DNA of 64,000 bases from Ligustrum vulgare. Taxonomy: Eukaryota > Streptophyta > Magnoliopsida > Lamiales > Oleaceae. The stretch is from the NCBI GenBank assembly GCA_963555705.1, contig OY743189.1:6093501-6157500 (forward strand), given 5' to 3'. The translations under genes were made by a program, and so were the position numbers. This document shows positions 1 to 11,564 of the stretch, in pieces. The notes below the pieces were generated by a model, which had not been told where the DNA came from, did not search any database, and saw nothing but the letters and a program-made list of their open reading frames with translations. The first letter of the stretch is position 1. Each line of letters begins with the position of its first letter.

Positions 1-3
1 TAT

Positions 4-235
4 CCTAAGGAATTCTTAAATTCCATTATGACAAACCTCATGCAGTGTACGATCTGTGGGTCTTGAGAAATTCATAAATTCCATTATGAAAGATCTGATG
101 TCGTGCATGATCTTAGGGCCCTAAAGAATCTGTAGATTTTGTTATGACGGGCCTTATTCTGTGCACGATCTAAGGGTCCTAAGGAATCCTTAGTTTCCAT
201 TGTGACATACTTGAGTTCGATGCACGATCTGGGAT
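4..235. repeat. four-copy 58-bp tandem repeat
   Basis: Four diverged units start at 4, 62, 120 and 178, an exact 58-bp spacing. Each has a CCTAAGGAATTC-like start, a TTCCATTATGAC-like middle and a GTGCACGATCT-like end. The array lies just beyond the 3' end of the minus-strand Tat-like pol remnant. Tandem repeats between pol and the 3' LTR are a known habit of Tat/Ogre elements, so it probably belongs to that element (inference). Confidence 0.8.
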
Positions 236-329
236 TACGTTGGAAACATCTGATATTCCAAAATAATTTTATTAATTGAGGTGCATTTACAACTTATCTT
301 CTGATTACATAATTATAAATTAGGCTAAT

Positions 330-838
330 GATCATATTTCTTCAAGTGTTCTACATTCCAAGAAAGTGTCAAGATCTTCCCTTACTTCGATAGTATTTCT
401 TCAAGTGTTCTGCATTCGAGGGACGTGTCAAGGTCTTCCCTTCTAAATATTCTAGTTCATATGCTCCATTGAGTAGAGATTTTTGATCTTTTAAGTTCCT
501 TTCCAAAGTGAGGCTAGAGGCCTTATGGTGCATCTTTGGTTAGAAGGAACACTTTTCTAAGTATTAGGTCTTCGACATGGATTTTCTTTCCTCTTTCTTT
601 GGAGTTGTAATACCTGAATCTCCTTTGTTTGTAATATGCATTTTGATGTCTATATTTAGTCTTTTATCTTCAATGAGATCTAGATTTGATTGGAGCATCT
701 CATTGTTCACCTCTTACCAGCAATGTTCTGTTTTGTTTGAAGAGACGCCAATTTCTATAGGGATTACTACTTCAGATCTGAAAGTGAGAGCAAACAGAGT
801 TTTCACCTATTTTTTTCTAAAAGGTTTCCTATAAGACC
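330..838 (-). pseudogene. Tat-like Ty3/gypsy integrase C-terminal remnant, distal piece
   Basis: Read on the minus strand from 838 downward, the translation gives Tat-lineage integrase landmarks in order: VLWSYR at the insertion edge, then EVVIPIEIG, then GAYELEYLEGKTLTRP followed by NAEHLKKYY at about 390-440. Several stops interrupt it, for example after FRKK and before YLEK. The piece continues exactly from the integrase core at 7772-8102 once the element at 839-7766 and one copy of its AGACC duplication are removed. A roughly 60-bp segment holding the NAEHLKKYY codons is duplicated in tandem (about 333-388 and 393-445). Non-functional relic. Confidence 0.75.
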
Positions 839-1719
839 TGATGTGATCCAGACCACGGATACAAGCCCACACAACGATCCGTTGAAGATCAGAGGAGGAC
901 CGATGACTCGATTGCAGACAAAGAGGGCCAAGAAAGCAATGGACGAGTTAGTTCAAGAAACAATGGTCAAAACAATGTTCGTGTCATCAAAAGAAGCAAG
1001 TTCCATGTTGGGGCCGAGCCAAAACGACGAGTGGATCAACCTCATTCAAGCCGTCGAAGAAGATTGCCAAAATTCAAGAATTACGGCCATAATTCATAAT
1101 TCTCACGGCCGTAATCAACCATCTGCTTAAAACTGAATTTTGAAGAAATTGCGGCTTACAGCCGTAAAGGGTGAGTATCACGGCCGTAATAGAGTTTCTG
1201 CTTAAAATTGAAGTTTGGACGTTTTTTTGACTTACGGCCGTAAGTCATATTGTCACGGCCGTAAGAGTGAATCAGAAGCAAGGTTACGGCCGTAAGGGAT
1301 TTGGTCACGGCCGTAACATCGTATACGCGGAATTTTAGGTTTTAATTATTTCCTTATTTTTAGGTAGTTGTTTCCTTATTTAATTAGAACTCTTTAACCT
1401 AGTTTTGACCCTATTTATAGGGATGTAATTTTCATTATTCATTACACGACTTTGATAATATTAATTGAGAGGCTATTTGCTTTCACGACCTTTATTCTTT
1501 ATTGAATAAAATCCGAACTTGCGAGTTAATCTTGTTTGTTCAAATCTCGGTGAGAATTATTATTGTTTTGATCAAGAGGTCAATATATCACAGTGATTGT
1601 ATTGGTTGTTTGATTCAATTAATTTTAATTGGATCCATAAATCGTGGTCCTTGGCGTTCTTGGGTCGATTCCAATAATTTGTGGGTTGCGTAGCTACAAT
1701 TGCTACGTGGTTTGCATCA
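839..1719 (+). repeat. 5' LTR of CRM-like element
   Basis: 881 bp, TG...CA ends, near-identical to 6885-7766. It starts with coding-capable sequence (843-1130) that is the C-terminal end of the polyprotein in the 3' copy. It contains eight TTACGGCCGTAA or TCACGGCCGTAA words between about 1080 and 1315, two of them with one mutation. A TATTTATAG box at 1412-1420 is the likely LTR promoter. Confidence 0.95.
1412..1420 (+). promoter_or_regulatory. TATA box of CRM-like LTR
   Basis: TATTTATAG precedes an AT-rich start region in the 5' LTR. The same box occurs in the 3' LTR and a closely similar one in the LTRs of the 3.8-kb element at 17672-21495. Confidence 0.5.
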
Positions 1720-1721
1720 TC

Positions 1722-1733
1722 TGGTATCAGAGC
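1722..1733 (+). other. primer-binding site (tRNA-iMet)
   Basis: TGGTATCAGAGC, complementary to the 3' end of plant initiator methionine tRNA, two bases after the 5' LTR. It would prime minus-strand DNA synthesis. Confidence 0.95.
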
Positions 1734-2288
1734 TTAGGCTCCAAAAATCAAGGTTATATCTTTGTTTTTGTTTTCTTGAGTTTCTTATTCTTGTTCTTCG
1801 TGTTCTTCCAGCTTTGAGTCTTTAATCCAGAAAAGTGTCACAAAAAAATTCAATAGTCGTTATTTCCTTCGTTTGTTATCCAAATTAAATTTCGTTTGTT
1901 GCGTCTTTCTCGTAGTTGAATTTTCGAGAATATAAAAAAAAAAACGAAAATTCCAGTTCCAGAAAAATAGTTAATATTTGATTTCAAGAAATACTTTCTT
2001 GAAGCAATTTTTAGTTTCCATAAAAAGTGTCAAGTCCCTTATAGAGTCAAATTCAATTCTCTAAAGGTCTTCTTTGAGTTTTCCAACAAATTCATTACTT
2101 CTCACTCATATTCGATTTGAAGCAATCGGGTTTAAACTTGTTTGAGTTCGGATTCGTTTTTTGAAGCAATTGGGGTGAAAGCTATTGAGTGGAAAAAGGC
2201 AGAGAGGTGAGATCAATAGAGGGTAAAAGCCAAATTTGAGTGATACACGAGCAAAATACACGTGAGGCACAAAACATTTAGTTTTAGG

Positions 2289-4157
2289 ATGTCTGAACAA
2301 TCTTCTACTACAAAGAACAACGATCGAGCCAACATGACGGAAGAGATGGTACAACGGTTTGAGCGGTTGTTTGGAGATGTGTTAGGTAGGTTAGAAAGGC
2401 TTGAGCAACCTCGGGAAGTGCCTAATGCCCGTAGGCAAGGTGGGCAAGGTCGTAGAGTGGAGGGGATCGATGAGAATGAAGAAGGTAGTGATTTTGACGA
2501 TGGGGAAATTTTGGATAGAGTAGTTAGGCATGGAAGAAGGGATAGAGATCTTGGTGGCGATAGAATGGATGGTAGTATGAGCAACATCAAAATGACAATT
2601 CCGTCATTCAAGGGTAGGAGTGATCCGGAAGCATACCTAGAATGGGAAAAGAAGATGGAATTAATTTTCAATTGCTACACTTATTCGGAAGAGAAAAAGA
2701 TTAAGGTAGCTGTACTTGAATTCTCCGATTACGCTATTACTTGGTGGGATCAATTGGTGACTTCTAGGAGAAGGAATCGCGAGAGACCCGTTAGTACTTG
2801 GGATGAATTAAAAGCTATCATGAGAAAGAGGTTCGTTCCTAGTCATTACCATCGGGAGCTGCATCAAAAATTACAAAGTCTCTACCAAGGATCAAATAGT
2901 GTGGAGGATTATCATAAGGAGATGGAGATGTTGATGATTAGAGCCAATGTAGAAGAGGATAGGGAGGCTACGATGGCTCGATTTTTGAATGGATTGAATA
3001 GAGATATAGCTAATGTGGTTGAATTACAACATTACTTGGAGATGGAGGATATGTTGCACATGGCTATAAAGGTGGAGAAGCAATTGAAGAAAAAGGGAAC
3101 AGCAAGGTATCAATCGGGTCCTAATTCTTCTTGGAAGCCGAAGTGGGAAAGTAAAGGAGATGGGGTTGTTTCTAAGGGGAAATTTGAAGCATCAAAAGGA
3201 AAATTTGAGGCACCAAAAGGGAAGGAAGAACAAGTTAGTAAATTTGTACCTAAAGGGGAGCCGAAACCATCTAGGAGCAGAGACATTCAATGCTTCAAAT
3301 GCTTGGGGAGAGGACATGTGGCATCTCAATGTCCTAATAGACGAGTGGTACTTTTGCGAAAGGATGGAACTATGGAGAGTGATAGTGAGGAAGAGGATTA
3401 TAGCGATATGCCAGCATTGGAGGAAGTATGTGATGATGAGGATGTGTTGTCCGGGGAGCATGGCGAGTTGTTAGTGGCAAGGCGAGCCCTTAGTGCTCAA
3501 ATCCACACGGATGCTTTGGAGCAACAACGGGAGAACATATTCCATACACGATGTCACGTTAATGACAAGGTATGTAGTATGATTATTGATGGTGGTAGTT
3601 GCACTAACGTCGCTAGTACTATACTTGTTGAAAAATTAGGATTACCTTTGTTAAAACATCCTAAACCTTATAGGCTTCAATGGTTAAATGATAGTGGAGA
3701 AATTAAGGTGAATAGGAGGGTGTTGGTGAATTTTTCTATTGGTAGTTATGTGGATGAAGTTATGTGTGATGTGGTACCTATGCATGTCGGACACATTTTG
3801 TTGGGTAGACCTTGGCAATACGATAGGAAGGTCACGCATGATGGGTATAAAAATAGGTATAACTTTATCAAAGGGGAAAAAACCATTACACTTGCACCAT
3901 TGACACCATCACAAGTGTATGAAGATCAGATAAAACTGAAAAATGATGAAGAAAAAAGATTAAAGGAAAATGAGAGAAAGAGAGTTGAGGCCACGACCTC
4001 AGAAAAAGGAGAGGAAAAGAGAGTTGGAGCCACGACTCCAGAAAAAGGAGAGGCGAGAGAAAAAAAGAGTGTTGGGGTACATACCTCAGAAAAAGGAGAG
4101 GGAGCGAAGAGTGCCAGAAAAGAAAGAAAAATGAGTTTCTACACAAAAAAGGAGTGA
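2289..4157 (+). CDS. gag-protease polyprotein of CRM-like element
   Basis: Structural and protease part of a Ty3/gypsy polyprotein. An upstream in-frame ATG exists at 2262, but the ATG at 2289 gives the usual short start. Order: acidic N-terminal segment with a helical stretch ([11 protein letters not shown]), retrotransposon gag domain around residues 100-270, lysine-rich linker, CCHC zinc knuckle [14 protein letters not shown] (3291-3332), and an aspartic protease with DGGS (Asp codon 3588-3590) followed by HILLGRPW. The C-terminus carries three imperfect copies of a TSEKGE-type block (about 3980-4103). The frame closes at 4157 just after a six-A run, while the RT frame opens in the next register. 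Most relatives have one continuous gag-pol, so a one-base slip in the A run is the simplest reading. Programmed frameshifting is possible but unsupported. Confidence 0.9.
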   Translation: MSEQSSTTKNNDRANMTEEMVQRFERLFGDVLGRLERLEQPREVPNARRQGGQGRRVEGIDENEEGSDFDDGEILDRVVRHGRRDRDLGGDRMDGSMSNIKMTIPSFKGRSDPEAYLEWEKKMELIFNCYTYSEEKKIKVAVLEFSDYAITWWDQLVTSRRRNRERPVSTWDELKAIMRKRFVPSHYHRELHQKLQSLYQGSNSVEDYHKEMEMLMIRANVEEDREATMARFLNGLNRDIANVVELQHYLEMEDMLHMAIKVEKQLKKKGTARYQSGPNSSWKPKWESKGDGVVSKGKFEASKGKFEAPKGKEEQVSKFVPKGEPKPSRSRDIQCFKCLGRGHVASQCPNRRVVLLRKDGTMESDSEEEDYSDMPALEEVCDDEDVLSGEHGELLVARRALSAQIHTDALEQQRENIFHTRCHVNDKVCSMIIDGGSCTNVASTILVEKLGLPLLKHPKPYRLQWLNDSGEIKVNRRVLVNFSIGSYVDEVMCDVVPMHVGHILLGRPWQYDRKVTHDGYKNRYNFIKGEKTITLAPLTPSQVYEDQIKLKNDEEKRLKENERKRVEATTSEKGEEKRVGATTPEKGEAREKKSVGVHTSEKGEGAKSARKERKMSFYTKKE

Positions 4158-4173
4158 AATCAAAAAGGCATTC

Positions 4174-7100
4174 ATGGAAGAACGACCGATGGTCCTTCTG
4201 CTGTACAAGGAATCATTCCTTGCATTTGATGAAACTAACAAATCCCTCCCTAGTTTGGCTATTTCTTTATTGCAGGAATTCGAGGATGTGTTTCCAGATG
4301 ACATACCTAGTGGGTTACCACCCATTCGAGGTATTGAACATCAAATCGATTTTATACCTGGAGCAGTCATTCCAAACCGTCCAGCTTATAGGAGTAATCC
4401 CGAGGAGACAAAGGAGCTTCAAAGGCAAGTGGAGGAATTAATGAGTAAGGGGTACATAAGGGAAAGCATGAGCCCATGTGCCGTACCCGTGTTACTTGTG
4501 CCGAAGAAGGACGGGACGTGGAGAATGTGTGTTGATTGTAGAGCCATCAACAACATAACGGTAAAGTATCGTCATCCTATTCCTAGGTTAGATGATATGT
4601 TGGATGAATTGCATGGCTCTAGCATATTTAGTAAAATTGACCTTAAGAGTGGTTATCATCAAATTCGAATGAAAGAAGGAGATGAGTGGAAAACTGCATT
4701 TAAAACTAAGTATGGCCTGTATGAATGGTTAGTAATGCCTTTTGGACTTACTAATGCACCTAACACATTTATGCGTTTAATGAATCATGTTTTACGTGCA
4801 TTTATAGGTAAATTCGTTGTAGTTTACTTCGATGATATCTTGATATACAGTAAAACTTTGAATGAACATGTGGAGCATGTTAGGTGTGTGCTTGTGGTTT
4901 TAAGACAAGAGCAACTTTTTGCTAATTTTAAAAAGTGTGATTTTTGCATGGAAAAAGTTGTGTTTCTTGGTTATGTGGTTAGTGCTAAAGGGATAGAAGT
5001 AGATGAAGAGAAAATCAAAGCTATTAAAGAGTGGCCAACACCTAAAAGCATAATTGAGGTTAGGAGTTTTCATGGCTTGGCTAGTTTTTATAGGCGCTTT
5101 CTTAAAAAATTTAGCACGATTGCCGCACCACTCACAGAAATTGTCAAAAAGAGTGTAGGGTTTAAATGGGGTGTAGAACAGGAGCATGCATTTGATACTA
5201 TCAAAAATATGTTATGTGAAGCACCGGTTTTATCACTTCCTAACTTTGACAAGGCTTTTGAGATTGAATGTGATGCCTCAGGGCTAGGCATTGGAGCTGT
5301 TTTAATGCAGGATCAAAGGCCAATCGCCTATTTTAGTGAAAAACTAAAAGGGGCTGCACTTAATTATCCCACATACGACAAGGAGTTATACTCACTTGTG
5401 CGCGCTTTGGAAACATGGCAACATTACTTGTGGCCACGGGAGTTCGTGATACACACTGATCATGAATCCTTGAAGCATTTGAGGGGACAAGCTAAGCTGA
5501 GTAAGAGACATGCAAGGTGGGTAGAATTCATCGAAACATTTCCCTATGTCATCCGGTACAAACAAGGTAAGGAAAATGTGGTGGCAGATGCATTGTCTCG
5601 AAGGTATGTTCTTTTAAATTCTTTAAACTCTAAATTGCTTGGATTTGAATACATTAAGGGCATGTATGCTAATGACCTGGATTTTTCTAATATTTATGAA
5701 TCATGTGGTAAGGGGGCTGTGGATAGGTTCTTTAAGCATGATGATTATTTATTTCGAGAAAATAAATTGTGTGTTCCTAGGTGTACAATGAGAGAGTTAC
5801 TTGTGAGAGAGGCCCATAGTGGAGGCTTAATGGGTCATTTTGGGGTTAAAAAGACCATTGAAATCCTAAGTGAACATTTCTATTGGCCTAAAATGAAAAT
5901 TGATGTGGTTCGGGTTTGTAATAGATGCATTACTTGTAAAAAGGCTAAATCTAGGATTAAACCCCATGGATTATATATGCCTTTACCCGTCCCTAGTGAA
6001 CCTTGGGTCGATATCTCTATGGATTTTGTTTTAGGATTGCCTAGGACTAAGAAGGGTTGAGATTCGATTTTTGTGATAGTAGATCGCTTTAGTAAAATGG
6101 CACATTTCATACCATGCCACAAAACTGACGATGCTACAAACATAGCTGAAATTTTCTTTAGGGAAGTCGTGCGCTTACATGGGGTGCCTAAAAGTATTGT
6201 CTCGGATAGGGATGTTAAATTCCTTAGTCATTTTTGGAGAGTCTTGTGGAATAAATTAGGAACAAAACTACTTTTTTCTACAACTTGTCACCCACAGACC
6301 GATGGACAGACCGAGGTAGTAAATAGGACAATGATTCAATTATTGCGCACCATAATCAATAAAAATTTGAAAAATTGGGAAGAGTGTTTGCCATTTATTG
6401 AATTTGCATATAATAGAGCTATACATTCTACTACTTCGTGTTCACCATTTGAAATTGTTTATGGTTTTAATCCGTTAACACCGTTGGATTTAATCCCTTT
6501 ACCTGTGAATGAACGTAGTAGTTTAGTTGGAAAGAAAAAGGCTGAGATGGTTAAAGCACTCCACGACAAGGTGAGGTTGGCGATTGAAAAGAAAAATGAA
6601 CATTATGCTTCGCAGGCTAACAAAGGAAGAAAGGGCATCATTTTTGAACCCGGTGATTGGGTTTGGTTACATTTGAGAAAGGAGCGGTTTCCAGAACAGC
6701 GCAAGTCAAAGTTACAACCGCGAGGAGATGGTCCATTCCAAGTGATCGAAAGGATCAACAACAATGCCTATAAACTCGATCTTCCTGGTGAGTATAATGT
6801 TTCGGCATCATTTAATGTTTCTGATCTATCTCCGTTTGATGCAGGTACTGATTCGAGGTCGAATCCTTTCGAAGAGGGAGGGGATGATATGATCCAGACC
6901 ACGGATACAAGCCCGCACAAAGATCCGTTGAAGATCAGAGGAGGACCGATGACTCGATTGCAGACAAAGAGGGCCAAGGAAGCAATGGACGAGTTAGTTC
7001 AAGAAACAATGGCCAAAACAATGTTCGTGTCATCAAAAGAAGCAAGTTCCATGTTGGGGCCGAGCCAAAACGACGAGTGGATCAACCTCATTCAAGCCGT

Positions 7101-7176
7101 CGAAGAAGATTGCCAAAATTCAAAAATTACGGCCGTAATTCATAATTCTCACGGCCGTAATCAACCATCTGCTTAA
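4174..7176 (+). pseudogene. RT-RNase H-integrase region of CRM-like pol, interrupted by one stop
   Basis: Enzymatic half of the polyprotein. Reverse transcriptase carries the YFDD catalytic box (about 4825) in [11 protein letters not shown]. RNase H carries FEIECDASG and HTDHESL, ending at DALSRR. Integrase has an HHCC zinc-binding segment (about 5810-5945), then a first catalytic Asp in DISMDF, a second in SDRDVKF and the Glu in [13 protein letters not shown] at 6058-6060 cuts the frame inside the integrase core, and the same frame resumes and stays open to 7176. The last roughly 97 codons lie inside the 3' LTR after reading through the polypurine tract. They encode a basic tail beginning [10 protein letters not shown]. 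Established CRM elements share this overlap. Integrase made from this copy would be truncated unless the stop is suppressed. Confidence 0.9.
6871..6884 (+). other. polypurine tract inside the pol reading frame
   Basis: Fourteen purines directly abut the 3' LTR start and would prime plus-strand DNA synthesis. The tract is also translated as part of the polyprotein (around EEGGDD), so it is under two constraints at once. Confidence 0.9.
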
Positions 7177-7766
7177 AACTGAATTTTGAAGAAATTGCGG
7201 CTTACGGCCGTAAAGGGTGAGTATCACGGCCGTAATAGAGTTTCTGCTTAAAATTGAAGTTTGGACGTTTTTTTTGACTTACGGCCGTAAGTCATATTGT
7301 CACGGCCGTAAGAGTGAATCAGAAGCAAGGTTACGGCCGTAAGGGATTTGGTCACGGTCGTAACATCGTATACGCGGAATTTTAGGTTTTAATTATTTCC
7401 TTATTTTTAGGTAGTTGTTTCCTTATTTAATTAGAACTCTTTAACCTAGTTTTGACCCTATTTATAGGGATGTAATTTTTATTATTCATTACACAACTTT
7501 GATAATATTAATTGAGAGGCTATTTGCTTTCACAACCTTTATTCTTTATTGAATAAAATCCGAACTTGCGAGTTAATCTTGTTTGTTCAAATCTCGGTGA
7601 GAATTATTATTGTTTTGATCAAGAGGTCAATATATCCCAGTGATTGTATTGGTTGCTTGATTCAATTAATTTTAATTGGATCCATAAATCGTGGTTCTTG
7701 GCGTTCTTGGGTCGATTCCAATAATTTGTGGGTTGCGTAGCTACAATTGCTACGTGGTTTGCATCA
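6885..7766 (+). repeat. 3' LTR of CRM-like element
   Basis: 882 bp and about 98% identical to 839-1719 by hand count. Most differences are transitions. Contains the last pol codons to 7176 and eight copies of the TTACGGCCGTAA-type word. Followed by duplication AGACC. Confidence 0.95.
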
Positions 7767-7771
7767 AGACC

Positions 7772-8102
7772 ATAATACTCATAGAAATTCGTAGATCCAT
7801 GCCCCTTTTAGTTCATGGTGTTTGGTCTTCAATGTGTGCTTGATGATTTTGTTGACCGCTTTAACTTCTCCATTTTCTTGCAGGTGGCATGGGGTGGAGT
7901 AATACTTCTTGATCTCTAGCTCTTCACAGAATGACCTGAGTTTGGCGTTGTCAAATTGCTTTTTGTTATCCATCAAAATAGAGTGGGGGGGGATGCCAAA
8001 ATGACAGATGATGGAATTCTTATTGAAGTCGATGGTCTTCTGTTCGGTTATTCTTGTAATGGATTCTGTTTCGGCCCATTTCATGAAATAGTCAACTGTA
8101 AC
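7772..8102 (-). pseudogene. Tat-like Ty3/gypsy integrase core remnant
   Basis: Minus-strand frame with VTVDYFMKWAE (first catalytic Asp), HFGIPPHSILMDNKKQFDN (second Asp region) and ENGEVKAVNKIIKH (Glu region), then LKGAWIYEFL and a TGA near the insertion edge. These are the usual signposts of Tat/Ogre-lineage integrase, which relate it to the pieces at 330-838 and 10826-11490. It is bounded by two insertions that landed within about 340 bp of each other. Relic. Confidence 0.85.
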
Positions 8103-10820
8103 TGTAGCGATCAAGAATTTTTACGCATTTAATAATTATTTTAAAATTTAGAAAATCGTATCGCTACTATCTCACCCATTTATTTTTATTTTTACGTTAA
8201 AGTCGTGACGCGATCGTTTAGCCAAGTTATAAATTTGGAGCTGAAATATGTAAATTTCAGTCCAATTTGATTTTACGTCCAATAAATTCAAAATCTATTC
8301 AATTGAGCCCAATTCAAATATTTTAAAGTATCAAATTCCTTATCAGTTTTAAATCAAAATTGTTATAATTTTGAGTCCAATTTAGTTAAGCTCAAATTTT
8401 ATTATTTGTGTCCAAAATTATGATATCCATATTTTAATTATTTCAGCCCAATTAGAAAATTCTTGCAGCCCAAACCCATTTAAACCTAGAAATTTGTGCC
8501 CTATTATATAATGTTCAATCACTCTCCCATCCTCATCCTCATCCTCATCCTCAGAAGCCAAGAACGCAGCCAAGCAATATTCTGGTAACACTGCAACCAC
8601 CTCCTCGATCAGAACTCAACCAAACATCCGTTCATCATCATCACCAGAGAACACAATCAGCAGACTGCCTCAATCGAACCAGATCACACTGCACCATCTT
8701 CACCATCACCACAATCAACCAATTCAACATCAACCGCACCCCCAATTCCCCTGCCCACTGCCATCAATCAGACATACAAAATCCAAAATCAATCCACCCT
8801 CAATTCAGCCACCACCTCCGTTCATCATCATCATCATCAACCATCATCACCATTGCCGTAGCCAAATCGCCACCACACAGTCACTGCACCACGTGAAATC
8901 ACCTCTGCCCACTCCAAATTTCACATCATCGGCCAAGACCAACCACACAATCACAGGAAACCAAATTAACCTTTATCAACTCAAAACGCCACCTTCATCG
9001 TCCTCATCATCATCACCAAACCCATCGCCTCCACCCCAACACCACAATCACTGCAATACCACAAACCAATATACACCAATTCACCACAGCATTTAATCCT
9101 CAACCAAGCCTCACTTGTAACCATATTCAGAACCACCACAGCGCCACCACCACGCTGCCAAACCGGCACCAAATTCGCATCAAAATTTCACCAATCAAAC
9201 AAACGTCGCCTGAAAACTCCAGAATCCACCGCCACCTCCACTGCCTAGTCCTAAACAAACCCAAATCATCACCACCGCTACTGCCTAGCTCTAAGTCCGC
9301 GCACCACCGTAACCACCTCCATTACCCAACTCCAAATCTCCAACAAACAAACCCCAAATCAAACCAAAAACCCAGGGAAATCAAATACTCAATTACTTAC
9401 CTTGACCGCCGCCTTCTTAACCGGATTTTTGGCCGGAAAACCATCAAACTATAGTTTCGATTTCGCACCCCAAATCTGCACCAAACTCCGTCTTTTTGCT
9501 AACAATCCTTTCTCTTGGTTACCGCTACACGACGGCGGATACACCGCAGTGAAGTCGCCGGCAGAAATCACCGGCAGTAACCACCGGTCTTCTTCCTCTT
9601 ACGCCTGTCTCTCGTTTTTTCTCTCGCCTGCCGAGTTTCAAATCTGAAATGAGAGAGAGAAGAGTAAAGTTTTAATATTAATATTTTAATTTTCAGAAAT
9701 TTGCACTTTTGTCCCTGGTTTTTCCAAAGTTATTTAAATCAGTCCTATAGTTTCAAAACATATCATTTCAGCCCTTTCATTTTTAAGATCTATTATTTTA
9801 AGCTTTATAATTTAATATTTCGTTTTGAGTTTCAATTAAACTTTTGAAAAGTTCCATTTTAGTCCCCAAAGTTCCAATTGATTCATTTCGACCCATGAGT
9901 TCAAATATTTAAAACTATATATTTTATTTTTAAAAATATATTATTTCAACCCTATTGTTTTGAGTTTCCGACCCAAATTTTGAAAATTTACATTTTAGTC
10001 CCTCAACTTCAAAGTATTCATTTTAGTCCCTCAACTTTCAAAGTATTCATTTTAGTCCATCAACTTTCAAAACATCAATCTCAGTCCTCAAATTGTAAGT
10101 TATTATTTTTAAACTACAAATTTCTAAAGATTAAGGTAACTTATTGGCTAGACGAGGCGTACGGAGATTTAAAGGATTTAAGTCGTTTCCCGCTCAACTT
10201 TGCACTCGTCGGATTTAAGGTAGACTCGCCCCCACTAATTGATTTATATTATAATTGCATGTGTTATGTGGATTTGTGTGATTTTATGCTTAATTGCATG
10301 AGAAAAGAATATCTCTTTTGAGATAAAGAATTATGTTATGCTGGGCATAACTTATCTGCTAGCCAAGAAAAGAAAAGAATGTGTTCATTTGCGTTCACTA
10401 TGTGATGCCTATGAATAAGAAAAGAATGTCACTACATTATTTGCATAATTTCTTGTTCAATTATCTTGTAGATTAATTATTGGCGATGAGTCTACTGAGT
10501 ATTTCATTTTTGAAATGCTCAACCCGTTATTTTAACAATTTTTGCAGATTTCGGAGACGATGGCGAGTGATAGGCAATGACGGCAAATTACAATGATATA
10601 TTTTTTTTAAAAAGTCGTGAACAATGAAATGATTGTTTCATTTTATCAAGAATTGTCATTTTTACAAATTTGTACGAAAATACTTATTCCATTTGAATTA
10701 TCGCTAAACTTTTATTCGATAAATGCGATATTTAATATTTAATCATTTTTCCGCAACAAAGTTTATTCAAGAATTTAGAAAAGTGACGTTCCCGTGCTCC
10801 TCGGAACTCGGGGCGTTACA
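8103..10820 (+). mobile_element. solo LTR, 2.7 kb, probable chromovirus-type Ty3/gypsy
   Basis: Begins TGTAGCGATC and ends GGGGCGTTACA, with a perfect 5-bp duplication GTAAC at 8098-8102 and 10821-10825. No internal domain is present, so LTR-LTR recombination probably deleted it. Joining the flanks restores the Tat integrase phrase (IVT then VDYF), which confirms the ends. The ends resemble long LTRs of plant Tekay/Del-type chromoviruses (family knowledge, not verified). Inside are a TATA box (8503-8510), CTCATC microsatellite copies at about 8530-8557, a C/A-rich low-complexity leader (8560-9370) and several ORF-sized shadows without recognisable domains. Confidence 0.9.
8503..8510 (+). promoter_or_regulatory. 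TATA box in solo LTR
   Basis: ATTATATA about 20 bases before a pyrimidine-rich stretch with CTCATC repeats, the usual layout of an LTR promoter and transcription start. Confidence 0.4.
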
Positions 10821-10825
10821 GTAAC

Positions 10826-11490
10826 TATAGCGTATTTGGTATATCTTTTCTCTATTGGAAGTGGTTCGATAAATTAATTTCTCATTTGGCAAAGGGCCAA
10901 GGTACCATGATAGAGGTCGGGCATCTGGTGGTGATCTGACCATTAGAGCGAACCTCTTATACTTGTATCATTTTCTTACAAACTCCAAAGTGTCCTTCTT
11001 CAGTGATAGCCAGAAGTATACTTGTCGCAAGATCTTGAATGTGGGGGACTAACCTCCTGTATGGTTGTCACATACACATTTGTGTACTTCCCTAATTGCA
11101 TATAAAGCCTCTTCTTCATTCAAACATCTAAGTAGCAGGAGGGAGAAACCTCTTTGGTACAAAACAATATTATCAATCATTATGTACTTGACGGATCTGA
11201 TTTTTAGCTTCGAGCTACATCTCGACTAAGGGGCACCACTCCATCCTTCAAGTGTTGGATGATCTCATCCATCCAGCTTTTTCTTATGTTATAGCCATAG
11301 TTGATATTTCTGCTTTCATAAGAGCTGAATTTGTTGCTTTACCGATGCAGACAATGTCCAGAGTGTCAGAACCCTCGCTTCCCTCGCTTGTGGCAAGTCT
11401 AGATAGGGTATCGGCTTGACTATCCTGGGTTCTTGGTATCTATTTCACCTCTACATGATCAAACCTCCCAGCTCCTTCTTAGCAACTTTA
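10826..11490 (-). pseudogene. Tat-like pol remnant: RNase H end and integrase zinc-binding region
   Basis: Minus-strand translation in shifting frames gives IPRTQDSQADTLSRLATSEG (end of RNase H), then REVHKCVCDNHTGG and KILRQVYFW (integrase HHCC region), then WPFAK and TKYAIVT, which runs into the integrase core across the solo LTR. Numerous stops and frameshifts show long decay. Together with 7772-8102 and 330-838 this gives one ordered pol tail of an old Tat-like element. Confidence 0.7.
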
Positions 11491-11564
11491 TGATAGGATG
11501 TTATTTTCTCATATTTTGTATTATAGGTGCCTTATATTCGACTCTGTATGTTCCTATAGACTCT

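Larger units (their letters stand above)
839..7766 (+). mobile_element. CRM-like Ty3/gypsy LTR retrotransposon, nearly complete
   Basis: Complete structure: 5' LTR 839-1719, initiator-Met-tRNA primer site at 1722, gag-protease ORF, RT-RNase H-integrase region, polypurine tract at 6871-6884 and 3' LTR 6885-7766. LTRs start TGATRTGATCC and end GCATCA. The 5-bp target-site duplication AGACC is perfect (834-838 and 7767-7771). A hand count gives about 15 substitutions and one indel between LTRs (roughly 1.7%), so insertion is recent. Assignment to CRM is inference, from the reading frame running through the polypurine tract into the 3' LTR, the lack of a canonical chromodomain and the RT context [12 protein letters not shown]. 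Two lesions make this copy non-autonomous: a frameshift near 4150 and a TGA at 6058. Confidence 0.95.

Noticed and set aside
577..834. 85-codon plus-strand frame
   Set aside because: Antisense shadow of the Tat-like integrase tail, which is recognisable on the minus strand.
843..1130. 95-codon frame in the 5' LTR as an independent gene
   Set aside because: It duplicates the pol C-terminus encoded through the 3' LTR and has no start context of its own.
8893..9647. Frames in the solo LTR resembling a gene leader
   Set aside because: Low-complexity CAT/CCA sequence within a defined LTR. No conserved protein.
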